Below, piece after piece: positions 1 to 10,016 of a DNA stretch of 64,000 bases. The stretch's first letter is position 1. Each line of letters opens with the position of its first letter. The notes below the pieces were generated by a model that was not told the origin of the DNA, did no database searches, and saw only the letters and a program-made list of their open reading frames with translations. Where the stretch lies: assembly GCA_023444705.1 (NCBI GenBank), contig JAEXMB010000081.1:1-64000 (forward strand). Reading direction: 5' to 3'. Source of the DNA: Pseudomonadota bacterium (GTDB lineage: Bacteria > Pseudomonadota > Alphaproteobacteria > Micavibrionales > UBA2020). A program made the translations under genes and the position numbers.

Positions 1-2
1 GC

Positions 3-1940
<1,938 letters not shown>

Positions 1941-2054
1941 GGCAGAGTGTCCTTTCAGTGGCAAATATGCGGGTCAGCCCTCGTGGGAGGCACCGGCCCA
2001 GATTTCCGTGCTTTTTCCACCCGTCGTTCAGGGGGGTAAAACGCATCAGCGTGG

Positions 2055-2072
2055 ATGTCATGGCTATGACAT
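2055..2072. promoter_or_regulatory. Perfect 7-bp inverted repeat upstream of dnaK
   Basis: ATGTCAT and ATGACAT are perfect inverted repeats separated by GGCT, about 115 bp upstream of the dnaK start. On the minus strand a TGTAAT hexamer lies about 20 bp upstream of the palindrome, with TTCACT 15 bp before that. The palindrome would then fall just inside the 5' untranslated region, where CIRCE operators usually sit. It does not match CIRCE (TTAGCACTC-N9-GAGTGCTAA). An operator role is inference. Confidence 0.4.
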
Positions 2073-2226
2073 AGCGCGTGCCCGCGAAATTACACCCCTT
2101 TAAAGGCGAAGTGAAGGTCTTTCGGGGCGGTTTTCGCGGCCATAAACATGCACCGCAGTGCCACCCCATGCCTTTTCTACGCAAGAGGGGGCGAATTGGA
2201 TGACTCGCGGGGAAATTACGTAAAAA

Positions 2227-2841
2227 TCAGCCGTGCTTGGGCGGTTTCGGGCCGGATTTGGGCGCAGGTTTGTCCTTGGCGGCCTTGGGCTTGCTCTGGG
2301 CGGCCAGGGCTTCGTCGATCACGGCCAGCGTGTCGGCGATCTGCTTGTCTTCGATCGCGCGTAGTTTGGGGGCGATACCGTCGGCATAGACGCTGCGGTC
2401 TTCGGCGAAATCGGCCAGGCTGTAGCGGATGTCGGTCAGCCAGTCGCGGTCGGGCTGGGCTGTCGTTTTGATCGCCAGCGCGAGGTTTTCGGCGTGGGCG
2501 ATGAACATGGCGCTGTAGATCTGCACAAGGTCGGTATTGGCGGCCGTCACGCCCGCACCCAGCGTGTGGGTGTCGATCATCGCCTGCACGTGGGGATGAT
2601 AGTCATCGGCAAAACGACTTGATTTCAGCGCCATGTAGGGCGGGCAGTGCATCAGCACGCAGACGGTCAGGATGCATTCCTTGACCGCGTCGCTGGTGGT
2701 GACGTTGTCGTCGATCAGCGTCAGTGCGCGGTGCGTGGCCGCCGCCAGATCCGCAGGCACGCCGTCGGCGGCGGCGGCGAAGATGCCGCGCTGCTCGTCG
2801 AGCGCTTTTTTAACCAGCGGATAGCGTGTATAGGCGGTCAT
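2227..2841 (-). CDS. Hypothetical protein, mostly helical, basic Pro/Lys tail
   Basis: A 204-residue soluble protein with no signal peptide or membrane segment. I do not recognise the family. The first 170 residues look all-helical and carry several histidines (HCPPYMAL near residue 64, DDYHPHVQAMIDTH near 80-92, IAHAEN near 114). This could fit a metal-binding helical fold but no known metal motif is clear. The last 25 residues are Lys/Pro/Ala-rich and probably disordered. The start at 2841 has only a weak GAAG upstream. It lies 94 bp downstream of the Aas-like gene on the same strand and 286 bp before dnaK, so it probably shares transcription with the former. Confidence 0.6.
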   Translation of the reverse strand: MTAYTRYPLVKKALDEQRGIFAAAADGVPADLAAATHRALTLIDDNVTTSDAVKECILTVCVLMHCPPYMALKSSRFADDYHPHVQAMIDTHTLGAGVTAANTDLVQIYSAMFIAHAENLALAIKTTAQPDRDWLTDIRYSLADFAEDRSVYADGIAPKLRAIEDKQIADTLAVIDEALAAQSKPKAAKDKPAPKSGPKPPKHG

Positions 2842-2935
2842 GTGATCGTCTTCACGTCTGCGTGTTCAAGAATGCAGCCAGTATGAAAAAACAGGGCGGT
2901 TCTGTCAATTTTCAAAAAGCCTATGTGGCTGGATT

Positions 2936-5329
2936 TCAACCCTTTTTCTGCTGCGGTGCAACAGGCTTGGGGGAGGCGGATGCTGTGTTTTCAGGAGCTT
3001 GCGCGGGCACGGGCTGGGCGGCTGCGTTAAAGGCGGCGTCAAGCTTCTTGAGGCTGACATAGTCGGTCTTGCCCGTTGCAAGCTTGGGGATCTCCGCCAC
3101 CACGCGGATGTTGTCGTTGCCGGGTAAGCCAAGGAAAGAACGGCTCAGCGATTTGGCCGCAGCCGCCAGCGTGTCGCGCTTCATGTTGGCATCGGTGGTG
3201 TAGAGGATGATTTCATCGGCCTGGCCCGCCTGCTGGCGCAGGATGACGGCCTGTTCGGCCTGCGGGCTTGCGGTGCGCGCGATGGTTTCGATGGCGTCAA
3301 GCGATACCATCTCGCCACCCACCTTGGCAAAGCGCTTGGCGCGGCCTGCGATCTGCACGTGACCCTGCGCTGTCATGCGCACGATGTCGCCGGTGTCGTG
3401 CCAGCCGTCTGCGGGTGGTTCGATCACGCCGGGGTTTTCAGGGCGCAGGTAGCCCATCATCACGTTGGGACCTTTGATAAGCAGCCTGTAGCCATCGTCC
3501 ATGTCGGCGACGGGTTCAAGGCGCGCCTCGATCCCCGGCAACAGGCGGCCGACGGTGCCGTGTTCGTTCTTGCCGGGCAGGTTGATGGCGACGACGGGTG
3601 CGGCCTCGGTCATGCCATAGCCTTCGTAGATGCGCACGCCGAAACGGTTGATGTAGGTGTCGCGCGTATCCTGCGTCAGCGCCTCTGCGCCTGCAAAGAT
3701 AAAGCGCAGGCGGTTCATGTCGGCGTTGCTGTCGGTGCCCTTGGCGTAAAGGCGCAGGAAGGTATCGGTTGCAAACATCAGCGTTGCATCGGACCAGTAG
3801 ATCGCCTTGGGGATGTTCTTGCCGTCAAGCGGGGTCGGGTATTGCACGCTCGGGATGCCGCGCAGCATCGGCATGATCAGGCCGCCGCCAAGGCCGAAGG
3901 AGTGGAATACCGGCAGGGCGTTGAATACTTTGTCAGCGGGCGTGATGGGGGCCGTGGCCATGACCTGTGCGATGTTGGCGCGGATGTTGGCGTGGCTGAG
4001 GACGACACCCTTGGGCGGGCCTTCCGAACCCGAGGTGAACAGCACGACGGCGGGCGCGGTGCCGTTGATCTTGGGCGCGCCCGCGGGCAGTACGCCGCGG
4101 CTGCGCGCCAGTGCGGTCAGCTTGTCTTTCATACCGATGTCGGCTTTGACATCTTCGAGGTAGATGATGCGCGCGCTGGCGCCAAGGGCTGCGATCTTGT
4201 CTTGCAGCTTGGCAAGTTCGATGAAGGTGCGCGATGTGATGATGGTTTTTACACCAGCCGTTGCAACACACGATTGCAGCGTGGGTGCATCCGACGACGC
4301 GTTCAGCATCGCGGGTACGCGGCCATAGGCCTGCAAGGCCCAGAACGACACGGCGGCGGCGTTGCTGTTGGGCAGGAAGAAGCCGACGGTTTCGCCTGCC
4401 TGCGTTTGCGTGGCGAGCTTGGCGCCCAGCGCATAGGCGCCCGTCATCACTTGCCCGTAGGTGACGCGATTGCGCATGGGGTCTTCGACCGTTACGCGCT
4501 TGCGCCCGAACTGATGCGCTGCGGCCTTGAGGTCGTCAAACAGCGCGCGGTCGCGCTCCATCGCTTCGACCGGCAGGGCGTGCATGATTGTTTCAAGCGC
4601 ATCCAGACGCAGCTTGCGGCGCGCGCGGGCGGTGGCGTCGGCGGGAATGTCGAGCTTGCGCGGGGCAAGCGCCGTGACGCTGATATCGGGGCGCAGGCGG
4701 CGCGGATAGTTTTTCAGCCCCAGCGTGCCAAAAGGCAGCATGTTAAGGCCCTTGAGGTAAACCGGAACAATGGTTGCATCGGCCCCGTCGGCGATGGCGC
4801 CGGCGCCGTCAAAAATCTGCATGATGTTGCCCGTCGACGTCAGGCGGCCTTCGGGAAAGATCATGACGGGCGTGCCGCTTTTGGCCAGATGCGTCATGGT
4901 TTTCAGCGCTTGCGGTTTCGTCGGGTCGATCGGCAGGATGGTCAGGCGCTTGAACAAAAAGCGCACCAGCGGGTTCTTGTTGAATTTTTCGAACTGGTCG
5001 GTGGCAATCGCAAAGGCGGGGCGCACGGGCAACATCGCGGCCAGCACCACGCCGTCAAGCAGCGAGGTATGGTTGGCGATGATGACCATCGGCTTGCCAT
5101 CAAGCCCCTTGAAGTTCTCCATGCCGCGTGCCTTGATGCCAAGCACCGTGCGCAGCGCCACGCGGATGCTCATGCGGATGGTGCGTGTAATGCCCTCGTC
5201 GATCACCGCCACGGTTTTTTGTCCTGCGGCTTTCACGCCGGTTACGATGCGCGTGCGCGCCTTGCGCAGGTTGGTGCGCAGGCTGTTCAACTGTGTGGCG
5301 GCAAAACGGGCGGCGCGGCGATAGGGCAT
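2936..5329 (-). CDS. Bifunctional lysophospholipid acyltransferase / acyl-ACP (AMP-binding) synthetase, Aas-like
   Basis: A 797-residue two-domain protein. The N-terminal half is a PlsC-type acyltransferase: NHTSLLD at residues 86-92 supplies the HX4D catalytic motif and FPEGR is at 158-162. From about residue 270 it becomes an ANL-family adenylating enzyme, with FTSGSEGPPKG at 431-441 (P-loop), a YGMTEAAP motif, a WHDTGD motif and a C-terminal LATGKTDY lysine. E. coli Aas has this arrangement and re-acylates 2-acylglycerophosphoethanolamine using fatty acid activated on bound ACP. No MFS lysophospholipid flippase domain is fused, unlike some homologues. A hydrophobic stretch precedes the acyltransferase motif. 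GGAGG lies 8 bp before the ATG. The C-terminal tail is Pro/Ala-rich. Exact acyl substrate is unproven. Confidence 0.88.
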   Translation of the reverse strand: MPYRRAARFAATQLNSLRTNLRKARTRIVTGVKAAGQKTVAVIDEGITRTIRMSIRVALRTVLGIKARGMENFKGLDGKPMVIIANHTSLLDGVVLAAMLPVRPAFAIATDQFEKFNKNPLVRFLFKRLTILPIDPTKPQALKTMTHLAKSGTPVMIFPEGRLTSTGNIMQIFDGAGAIADGADATIVPVYLKGLNMLPFGTLGLKNYPRRLRPDISVTALAPRKLDIPADATARARRKLRLDALETIMHALPVEAMERDRALFDDLKAAAHQFGRKRVTVEDPMRNRVTYGQVMTGAYALGAKLATQTQAGETVGFFLPNSNAAAVSFWALQAYGRVPAMLNASSDAPTLQSCVATAGVKTIITSRTFIELAKLQDKIAALGASARIIYLEDVKADIGMKDKLTALARSRGVLPAGAPKINGTAPAVVLFTSGSEGPPKGVVLSHANIRANIAQVMATAPITPADKVFNALPVFHSFGLGGGLIMPMLRGIPSVQYPTPLDGKNIPKAIYWSDATLMFATDTFLRLYAKGTDSNADMNRLRFIFAGAEALTQDTRDTYINRFGVRIYEGYGMTEAAPVVAINLPGKNEHGTVGRLLPGIEARLEPVADMDDGYRLLIKGPNVMMGYLRPENPGVIEPPADGWHDTGDIVRMTAQGHVQIAGRAKRFAKVGGEMVSLDAIETIARTASPQAEQAVILRQQAGQADEIILYTTDANMKRDTLAAAAKSLSRSFLGLPGNDNIRVVAEIPKLATGKTDYVSLKKLDAAFNAAAQPVPAQAPENTASASPKPVAPQQKKG

Positions 5330-5444
5330 CGGGATAAAACCTCCGGTAAAAACGGCGGGGACGGGGAAATCTTATAGAAAATCGAATGCCTGTTTGTACC
5401 CCCGCGCGCGGGGCGAGTCAACCGTGCGCAAGCTGGCACACGCA

Positions 5445-5484
5445 AAGAAAAAGCCCGTTATGCGGCGGTGCATAACGGGCTTTT
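5445..5484 (-). terminator. Rho-independent terminator after first grpE
   Basis: Perfect 11-bp stem GCCCGTTATGC / GCATAACGGGC (5453-5463 and 5470-5480) with a 6-nt loop. On the minus strand it is followed by TTTTTC. It lies 20 bp past the grpE stop and separates grpE from the Aas-like gene. Confidence 0.85.
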
Positions 5485-5500
5485 CGGCAAGGTTTTTTGA

Positions 5501-6118
5501 CTATGCGCTGGTGTCGAGGTGCGCGCCGCCTTCAAGGCTGGCATCGCCCTTGGCCACGCCCACGCGCGCGGGACGCAACAGGCGGTCGTGGATGGTATAG
5601 CCGGCCTCGATCACCTGGATGATGGTCCCTGCTTTTTGTCCGGGGACTTCGCTTTCGAAAATCACTTCGTGCAGGTTGGGGTCGAACATCTGGCCCTGCG
5701 GGTCGAGTTTCTTGATGCCGTGCTTTTCAAACAACTGCAGCAAGACGCGCTCGGTCATCTCGACACCGACGTAGATGTTTTTCAGCTCGGCGTTGGCTTC
5801 CTGCTGTTCGGGCGTGATGGCGTTGAGCGCGCGGCGCATGTTGTCAGATACCGCCAGCAGGTCGCGGGCAAAGCCGCTGATGGCGTATTTGGCGGTGTCC
5901 TGACGTTCTTTTTCAAGACGCTTGCGGGTGTTGTCGGCCTCGGCCATTGCGCGCAGGGCGCGGTCGTTACTCTCCGCCAGCTTGGCTTCAAGTTCGGCGA
6001 TGCGCGCATCGGCGGTGCCGGTGCCTTGCAGGTTGACGACGACGTCATCACTGGTGACGGCATCGTTCTCCGTGCCTTCGGGCAGGGGCTGGTCGTCATG
6101 CGGGGTGGCGCTGGTCAT
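5501..6118 (-). CDS. grpE: Nucleotide exchange factor GrpE (paralogue 1)
   Basis: A 205-residue GrpE that releases ADP from DnaK. An acidic, disordered N-terminus (1-40) is followed by a long coiled coil (about 40-95, including NTRKRLEKERQDTAKYAI). The C-terminal beta domain has the family signature region FDPNLHEVIFE and ends with GYTIHDRLLRPARVGVAK. This copy matches the canonical GrpE pattern better than its neighbour and is the likelier main DnaK partner. AGGAG lies 6 bp before the ATG. A strong terminator stands between it and the upstream grpE-like gene, so it should have its own promoter; a heat-shock-like candidate is listed separately. Confidence 0.95.
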   Translation of the reverse strand: MTSATPHDDQPLPEGTENDAVTSDDVVVNLQGTGTADARIAELEAKLAESNDRALRAMAEADNTRKRLEKERQDTAKYAISGFARDLLAVSDNMRRALNAITPEQQEANAELKNIYVGVEMTERVLLQLFEKHGIKKLDPQGQMFDPNLHEVIFESEVPGQKAGTIIQVIEAGYTIHDRLLRPARVGVAKGDASLEGGAHLDTSA

Positions 6119-6144
6119 GGGTGGTCTCCTGTCTGAAATACGGG

Positions 6145-6180
6145 CCTAATCTGGCCTCTTTTGCGCGCGCGATCAAGGGG
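6145..6180 (-). promoter_or_regulatory. Possible heat-shock (RpoH-type) promoter of grpE paralogue 1
   Basis: On the minus strand CCCCTTGATC (6171-6180) resembles the CCCTTGAA -35 element of RpoH promoters. GGCCAGATTAGG (6145-6156) lies at about the right distance for a weak -10. It sits directly between the upstream terminator and grpE. The -10 match is poor, so this is tentative. Confidence 0.3.
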
Positions 6181-6187
6181 CGCAAAG

Positions 6188-6223
6188 AAAAACCGCGTTT
6201 TACAAGGGTAAAACGCGGTTTTT
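6188..6223 (-). terminator. Strong symmetrical terminator between the two grpE genes
   Basis: Perfect 16-bp stem from 6188-6203 to 6208-6223 with a 4-nt loop (AAGG), built around AACCGCGTTTTAC and flanked by A and T runs. It ends the grpE paralogue 2 transcript 25 bp past its stop and is symmetrical enough to work on either strand. Confidence 0.9.
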
Positions 6224-6247
6224 TTTGATCGGACAGGCCGGGGCCGC

Positions 6248-6856
6248 TTACATTTCGGGCGGGGTCACGATGACCTTGGCGGCGCGGATCAGGCGGCCGT
6301 TGATCTCGTAGCCTTTTTGCTCGACCTTGATGACGGTTTCGGGATCGGTGTCGGGCTTGGGCACGACAGTGATCACTTCATGCTTGTTCTCGTCGAACTG
6401 CTGGTTGATCGGATTGATCTCGCTGATGCCGAAGCGGTTGAACACTGTGGTCAGCGACGCGATGGTTTTTTCGACACCATCGACCAGTTTGGCGTATTTG
6501 GGGTCGCTGTCGCGATCCGCCTGCGGAATGGTCTTCAGGCCCAGTTCCAGCGTGTCGATAACGGGCAGTACTTCCTTGACGAATTTGGCGATGGCGTATT
6601 TTTCATCTTCTTTCGCCTTGGCTTCCATGCGCGCGATGGTGCGCAGGGCTTCTTCGGCGCGGCCGTGGTTGGCCAGATTATCGCGCTGCGCGTTTTGCAG
6701 GGCGGTGGTCAGGGTTGCAACCTGCTGCGTCAGTGCGGCGACGGCTTCGCTGTCGTTGCCTTCGCTGCCCTCGATATCCTCGAACAGCGCTTCGCGGGTT
6801 TCGCGGCGTGCTTTTTCCTCGGGGGTTTCTTCGCGGGGAGGCGTTTCGTCTGACAT
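6248..6856 (-). CDS. GrpE-family protein (paralogue 2, divergent)
   Basis: A 202-residue second GrpE-family protein. It has an acidic N-terminus (1-38), a coiled-coil region (about 40-90, with RAEEALRTIARMEAKAKEDEKYAIAKF) and a beta domain with INQQFDENKHEVITVV and GYEINGRLIRAAKVIV. These align with the FDPNLHEVI and GY.I.DRLLRPA.V motifs of GrpE paralogue 1 but are clearly diverged. GGAGA precedes the ATG. A consensus sigma-70 promoter lies 39 bp upstream of the ATG and a strong terminator just downstream, so it is probably a single-gene transcript. It could be a specialised exchange factor or a regulator of DnaK; function beyond the family is inferred. Confidence 0.88.
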   Translation of the reverse strand: MSDETPPREETPEEKARRETREALFEDIEGSEGNDSEAVAALTQQVATLTTALQNAQRDNLANHGRAEEALRTIARMEAKAKEDEKYAIAKFVKEVLPVIDTLELGLKTIPQADRDSDPKYAKLVDGVEKTIASLTTVFNRFGISEINPINQQFDENKHEVITVVPKPDTDPETVIKVEQKGYEINGRLIRAAKVIVTPPEM

Positions 6857-6894
6857 GGGAATCTCCGGCAGGGGTGAATTACATAAGCCGGAAA

Positions 6895-6923
6895 AGATTA
6901 GGAAAAATAACCGCGTTTGTCAA
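6895..6923 (-). promoter_or_regulatory. Sigma-70-type promoter of grpE paralogue 2
   Basis: Minus strand: TTGACA (6918-6923), a 17-bp spacer and TAATCT (6895-6900). The -35 is perfect and the -10 is one base change from a good match. It lies between hrcA and the grpE paralogue. Confidence 0.75.
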
Positions 6924-6971
6924 TCAAACGATGACATTAAATAAATACAATAATTTCATATAGATATACCA

Positions 6972-8009
6972 TTAACGCAGCATCTGCCCGATCAGCTGGG
7001 ACGTATAATTGATCACGGGGATGATGCGGCCATAGTTGAGTCGCGTCGGGCCGATGACGCCAAGCGCACCCACGATTTTGCTGTCGCCGTTGGTATAGGG
7101 GGCGACGATCAGGCTGCACCCCGCATGGGCGAACAAGGTGTTTTCCGCCCCGATGAAAATCTTGATGCCTTCGCCGGCCGTCGTGGCCTTCAGCACCTTT
7201 TGCATGGTCTCTTTCGCCTCGAGCGCGCTGAACAGGGCGCGGATGCGCTCAAGATCCGCCAGCGCCGTTACGTCGTCCAGCAGCCGCGACTGTCCCTTGA
7301 CGAACAGATGCCCACCGCTGCCCGTGGGCGAGAGCGAGGCCAGGCCGCTGTCGATCACGCGTGCTGTCAGTTCGTCCAGCTGCGCGCGCTCGCGCGCCAT
7401 ATCCTTGGCGATGATGTCGGCGGCTTCGGACAATGTCTTGTCGGCGATCTGCGCGTTGAGGTAATTGGCGGCGCGCATCAGCGTGGTGGCGGTCACGTCG
7501 TTGGGCACGCTGATCATGCGGTTTTCTACGCTGCCGCCGCTGGTCACCAGTATGGCCAGCGCACGCCCCGGGGCCAGCAGCACGAACTCGATCTGCTTGA
7601 TGGCCTCCTCGTCCGTCGGCGCGAAGACAAGGCCCGCACAACTTGACAGACCCGACAGCAGCTCCGACGTGCGCTCCAGCGTTGTCGCGCGCGAGGTCGC
7701 GGCGGCGGGTTCGATCGCCGTCTTGATATGGTGCTGGTCGGCGGCGCTCAATGTGTCGATTTCAAGCAGGCCGTCGACGAAGACCGCAAGGCCGCTGTCG
7801 GTCGGCAGGCGCCCTGCCGAGGTATGCGGCGCATATAAAAGGCCGCGCGCCTCAAGCTCTGCCATTGCATGGCGCACCGTGGCGGGGGAGAGGCTCAGGC
7901 CCATTTTCTCCGAAATCGCCTTGGAGCCGACAGGCTCCCCCGTTGCGACGTAGGAGTCGACGACAAGCTTGAGAATCTGCCGGGTGCGGGCGTTGAGATC
8001 GGTGATCAT
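6972..8009 (-). CDS. hrcA: Heat-inducible transcription repressor HrcA
   Basis: HrcA represses chaperone genes by binding CIRCE operators and depends on GroEL for folding. The N-terminal winged helix has the family motifs GEPVGSKAISEKMGLSLSPATVRHAMAELEARGLLYAPHTSAGRLPT. The central and C-terminal dimerisation regions (for example VRFAL-like segments, GPTRLNYGRIIPVI, SQLIGQML) are present. I chose the ATG at 8009, giving 345 residues starting MITDLNARTRQIL, which is the normal N-terminus. A TTG at 8036 would add nine residues, and neither start has a clear Shine-Dalgarno sequence. It is divergent from a J-domain gene. No CIRCE sequence was found in front of dnaK, either grpE or hrcA, so its targets may lie elsewhere (groESL) or its operator may differ. 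Confidence 0.95.
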   Translation of the reverse strand: MITDLNARTRQILKLVVDSYVATGEPVGSKAISEKMGLSLSPATVRHAMAELEARGLLYAPHTSAGRLPTDSGLAVFVDGLLEIDTLSAADQHHIKTAIEPAAATSRATTLERTSELLSGLSSCAGLVFAPTDEEAIKQIEFVLLAPGRALAILVTSGGSVENRMISVPNDVTATTLMRAANYLNAQIADKTLSEAADIIAKDMARERAQLDELTARVIDSGLASLSPTGSGGHLFVKGQSRLLDDVTALADLERIRALFSALEAKETMQKVLKATTAGEGIKIFIGAENTLFAHAGCSLIVAPYTNGDSKIVGALGVIGPTRLNYGRIIPVINYTSQLIGQMLR

Positions 8010-8173
8010 GAGGGCATCGTAGCGGGGAAAAGCCAATTATTTCAATGGCTATAATGGGGGTGACGAATGTATTGACATAACATGACAACTGTGGTTTTTT
8101 ATGACATCTTCATATAGACAACAAGAGGCGGCTTTTCCCCTGCCGCCCTCAAGCCGGATGAGACACAGAACCC

Positions 8174-8941
8174 ATGTCGCAGAAGCCTGAATATTACAGC
8201 GTCCTCGGTATCCAAAAGGGCGCAAGCGCAAGTGAAATCAAGACGGCCTATACCAAGGCCGCGATGAAAAACCACCCCGACCGCTTCATCAACAAGAGCG
8301 ATGCGGAAAAAGAGGCCGCGCGCGCCAAGTTTCAGGAGATCGAGGAAGCGTACAAGGTACTCTCCGACGACAGCAAGCGCGCCACTTACGACAGCTATGG
8401 CCATGAAGGCCTTGCGCGTCAGGCCGCCGGCCAGAGCGCTGGTACCGGCCGCAGTTTCAGCGACCTTGCAGGCGAGGGCAGCAAGCCGCGCTTTGTGAGC
8501 GAGGAAGACGCGTTTTCGTTCTTTGACCGCGCTGCGGGCAACAAACCCGCCGCCAGTGCGCCCAGCGATACGCCCGCTGTCGACCGCACCGATGCCGCCG
8601 CCGCGCGCCGCGCGCGCCGTCAGGAACGCATCGGCACCGGCTCCCCCGGCATTGTCGAGGCTGTGACCGTCAAAACGCCCGCGGCTGACCCCATCGGCCA
8701 GCCGTCCAAGCCGGCCAAACCCGCAGAGGCCCCCAAGGCCAAAACCGCGACCGGTTTTGACTTCGGCGCCGCCACGCGCGATACGCGCGCGGCACAAGAG
8801 AAAATCGGCCAGATCGCGCGTGGCGACAGTGTCGAAGTTCCTCTCGACAAGCTCGAGGCTTTCCGCGATAACGTACAGGAAATGCTCAATGTTCTCGACG
8901 CTGCCATCACCCGCGCCAAGCGCGGCGGTCCGCGCCGTTAA
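8174..8941 (+). CDS. J-domain protein without zinc finger (DnaJ class C-like)
   Basis: A 255-residue protein whose first 70 residues are a J domain (YYSVLGI at 7-13, HPD at 34-36, then a [13 protein letters not shown] helix and RATYDSYG). This would stimulate DnaK ATP hydrolysis. There is no Gly/Phe-rich linker, no CXXCXGXG zinc repeats and no DnaJ C-terminal peptide-binding domain, so it is not DnaJ itself. Residues 75-200 are low-complexity Ala/Pro/Lys and the last 50 form a probable amphipathic helix or coiled coil that may recruit a specific client. It is divergent from hrcA. A TTGACA lies at 8072-8077 but lacks a good -10. The rph gene starts 60 bp downstream. Confidence 0.85.
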   Translation: MSQKPEYYSVLGIQKGASASEIKTAYTKAAMKNHPDRFINKSDAEKEAARAKFQEIEEAYKVLSDDSKRATYDSYGHEGLARQAAGQSAGTGRSFSDLAGEGSKPRFVSEEDAFSFFDRAAGNKPAASAPSDTPAVDRTDAAAARRARRQERIGTGSPGIVEAVTVKTPAADPIGQPSKPAKPAEAPKAKTATGFDFGAATRDTRAAQEKIGQIARGDSVEVPLDKLEAFRDNVQEMLNVLDAAITRAKRGGPRR

Positions 8942-9001
8942 TTCACGGGCCTGATACAGACCGGATAAGATACACACCAGACAAGCAAGGATCTTCACGC
9001 G

Positions 9002-9748
9002 ATGACCCAGCAGGCCCTCGCCACAGCGGCAACACGTCCCTCACTGCGCACGCCCGACCAGCTGCGCACCGTCACGCTCGAGGCAGGATTTGCCCCGCAG
9101 GCCGAAGGATCGTGCATGGCGAAATTCGGCAATACGCATGTGCTGTGTACCGCTAGCGTTGAAGAACGCGTGCCGCCCTGGCTCAAGAACAAAGGCAAGG
9201 GCTGGGTCACGGCGGAATACGGCATGCTGCCGCGCGCCACTGGCCAGCGCACCGACCGCGAGGCCGCGCGCGGTAAGCAAACGGGCCGCACGCAGGAAAT
9301 TCAGCGCCTGATCGGCCGCAGCCTGCGCGCCGTGGTTGATCTTGCCAAGCTTGGCGAAGTGCAGATCATCGTCGATTGCGACGTCATTCAGGCCGACGGC
9401 GGCACGCGCACCGCCGCGATCACCGGCGGCTATGTCGCGCTGGCGCAGGCGGTCAACCATCTGGTCAAAATCGGCGCGGTGAAATCAAACCCGCTGATCG
9501 ACCATGTCGCCGCCATTTCCTGCGGCATTTATCAGGGTACGCCCGTGCTTGACCTTGACTATGCCGAAGATTCAAACGCCGAGGCGGATGCCAATTTTGT
9601 TCTTACAGGTGCCGGCGGCCTGGTTGAAATTCAGGCGACGGCGGAACACCGTGCCTTTGAAGAAACCCATTTCACCGCCATGCTGGGCCTTGCGCGCAAA
9701 GGCATCGCCGAGCTGGTCGAAAAACAAAAAACAGCCATTGGCGGCTGA
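9002..9748 (+). CDS. rph: Ribonuclease PH
   Basis: Phosphorolytic 3'-to-5' exoribonuclease that trims the 3' ends of tRNA precursors. The 248-residue length is typical. Family motifs are visible: an N-terminal [55 protein letters not shown], the [21 protein letters not shown] phosphate-binding segment and the [21 protein letters not shown] core. It is co-directional with a small ORF, rdgB and hemW; the rph-rdgB-hemW order is common in alphaproteobacteria and suggests one operon. ACAAGCAAGGATC just before the ATG provides AAGGA. Confidence 0.96.
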   Translation: MTQQALATAATRPSLRTPDQLRTVTLEAGFAPQAEGSCMAKFGNTHVLCTASVEERVPPWLKNKGKGWVTAEYGMLPRATGQRTDREAARGKQTGRTQEIQRLIGRSLRAVVDLAKLGEVQIIVDCDVIQADGGTRTAAITGGYVALAQAVNHLVKIGAVKSNPLIDHVAAISCGIYQGTPVLDLDYAEDSNAEADANFVLTGAGGLVEIQATAEHRAFEETHFTAMLGLARKGIAELVEKQKTAIGG

Positions 9749-9779
9749 GACAGCGTTTTTATTTATTGGACTCAAGACA

Positions 9780-10013
9780 ATGTTCTTTCGCCGCGCTGAT
9801 ACGACGACACGTGCGCTGACGCGCGGCGATACGGGATGGTTGCGCGCACAGATGGCCAAGGGCACCGATCCGGTCGCATTTTACGACCGCGCGCGGCAAT
9901 TGAAAAAGCCGCACCCCAAATGCCTTGACCTTTTGGAGCAGGAGATCGAAGATCGGGCCATGCATCCCGGCACGCATGTGCCGCGCCACCACGACTGGAA
10001 AATCAAGAGATAG
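9780..10013 (+). CDS. Small hypothetical protein between rph and rdgB
   Basis: 77 residues beginning MFFRRADTTTRALTRGDTGW and ending HVPRHHDWKIKR, basic and soluble, with a central VAFYDRARQLKKPH segment. It starts 31 bp after the rph stop and ends 3 bp before the rdgB ATG, so co-translation is likely. The in-frame ORF extends upstream through rph in another frame; ATG 9780 is the first start outside rph. I do not recognise it. The tight fit in the operon is the main evidence that it is real. Confidence 0.6.
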   Translation: MFFRRADTTTRALTRGDTGWLRAQMAKGTDPVAFYDRARQLKKPHPKCLDLLEQEIEDRAMHPGTHVPRHHDWKIKR

Positions 10014-10016
10014 ACG

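Noticed and set aside
2936..5329. NRPS-like adenylation module
   Set aside because: The adenylation domain is fused to a PlsC acyltransferase with no condensation or thiolation domains; Aas is the simpler explanation.
3359..5377. Long plus-strand open frame opposite the Aas-like gene
   Set aside because: No domain or signal; the minus-strand frame carries two complete enzyme domains.
1941..8173. CIRCE operators near the chaperone genes
   Set aside because: No TTAGCACTC / GAGTGCTAA pair was found in any chaperone upstream region.
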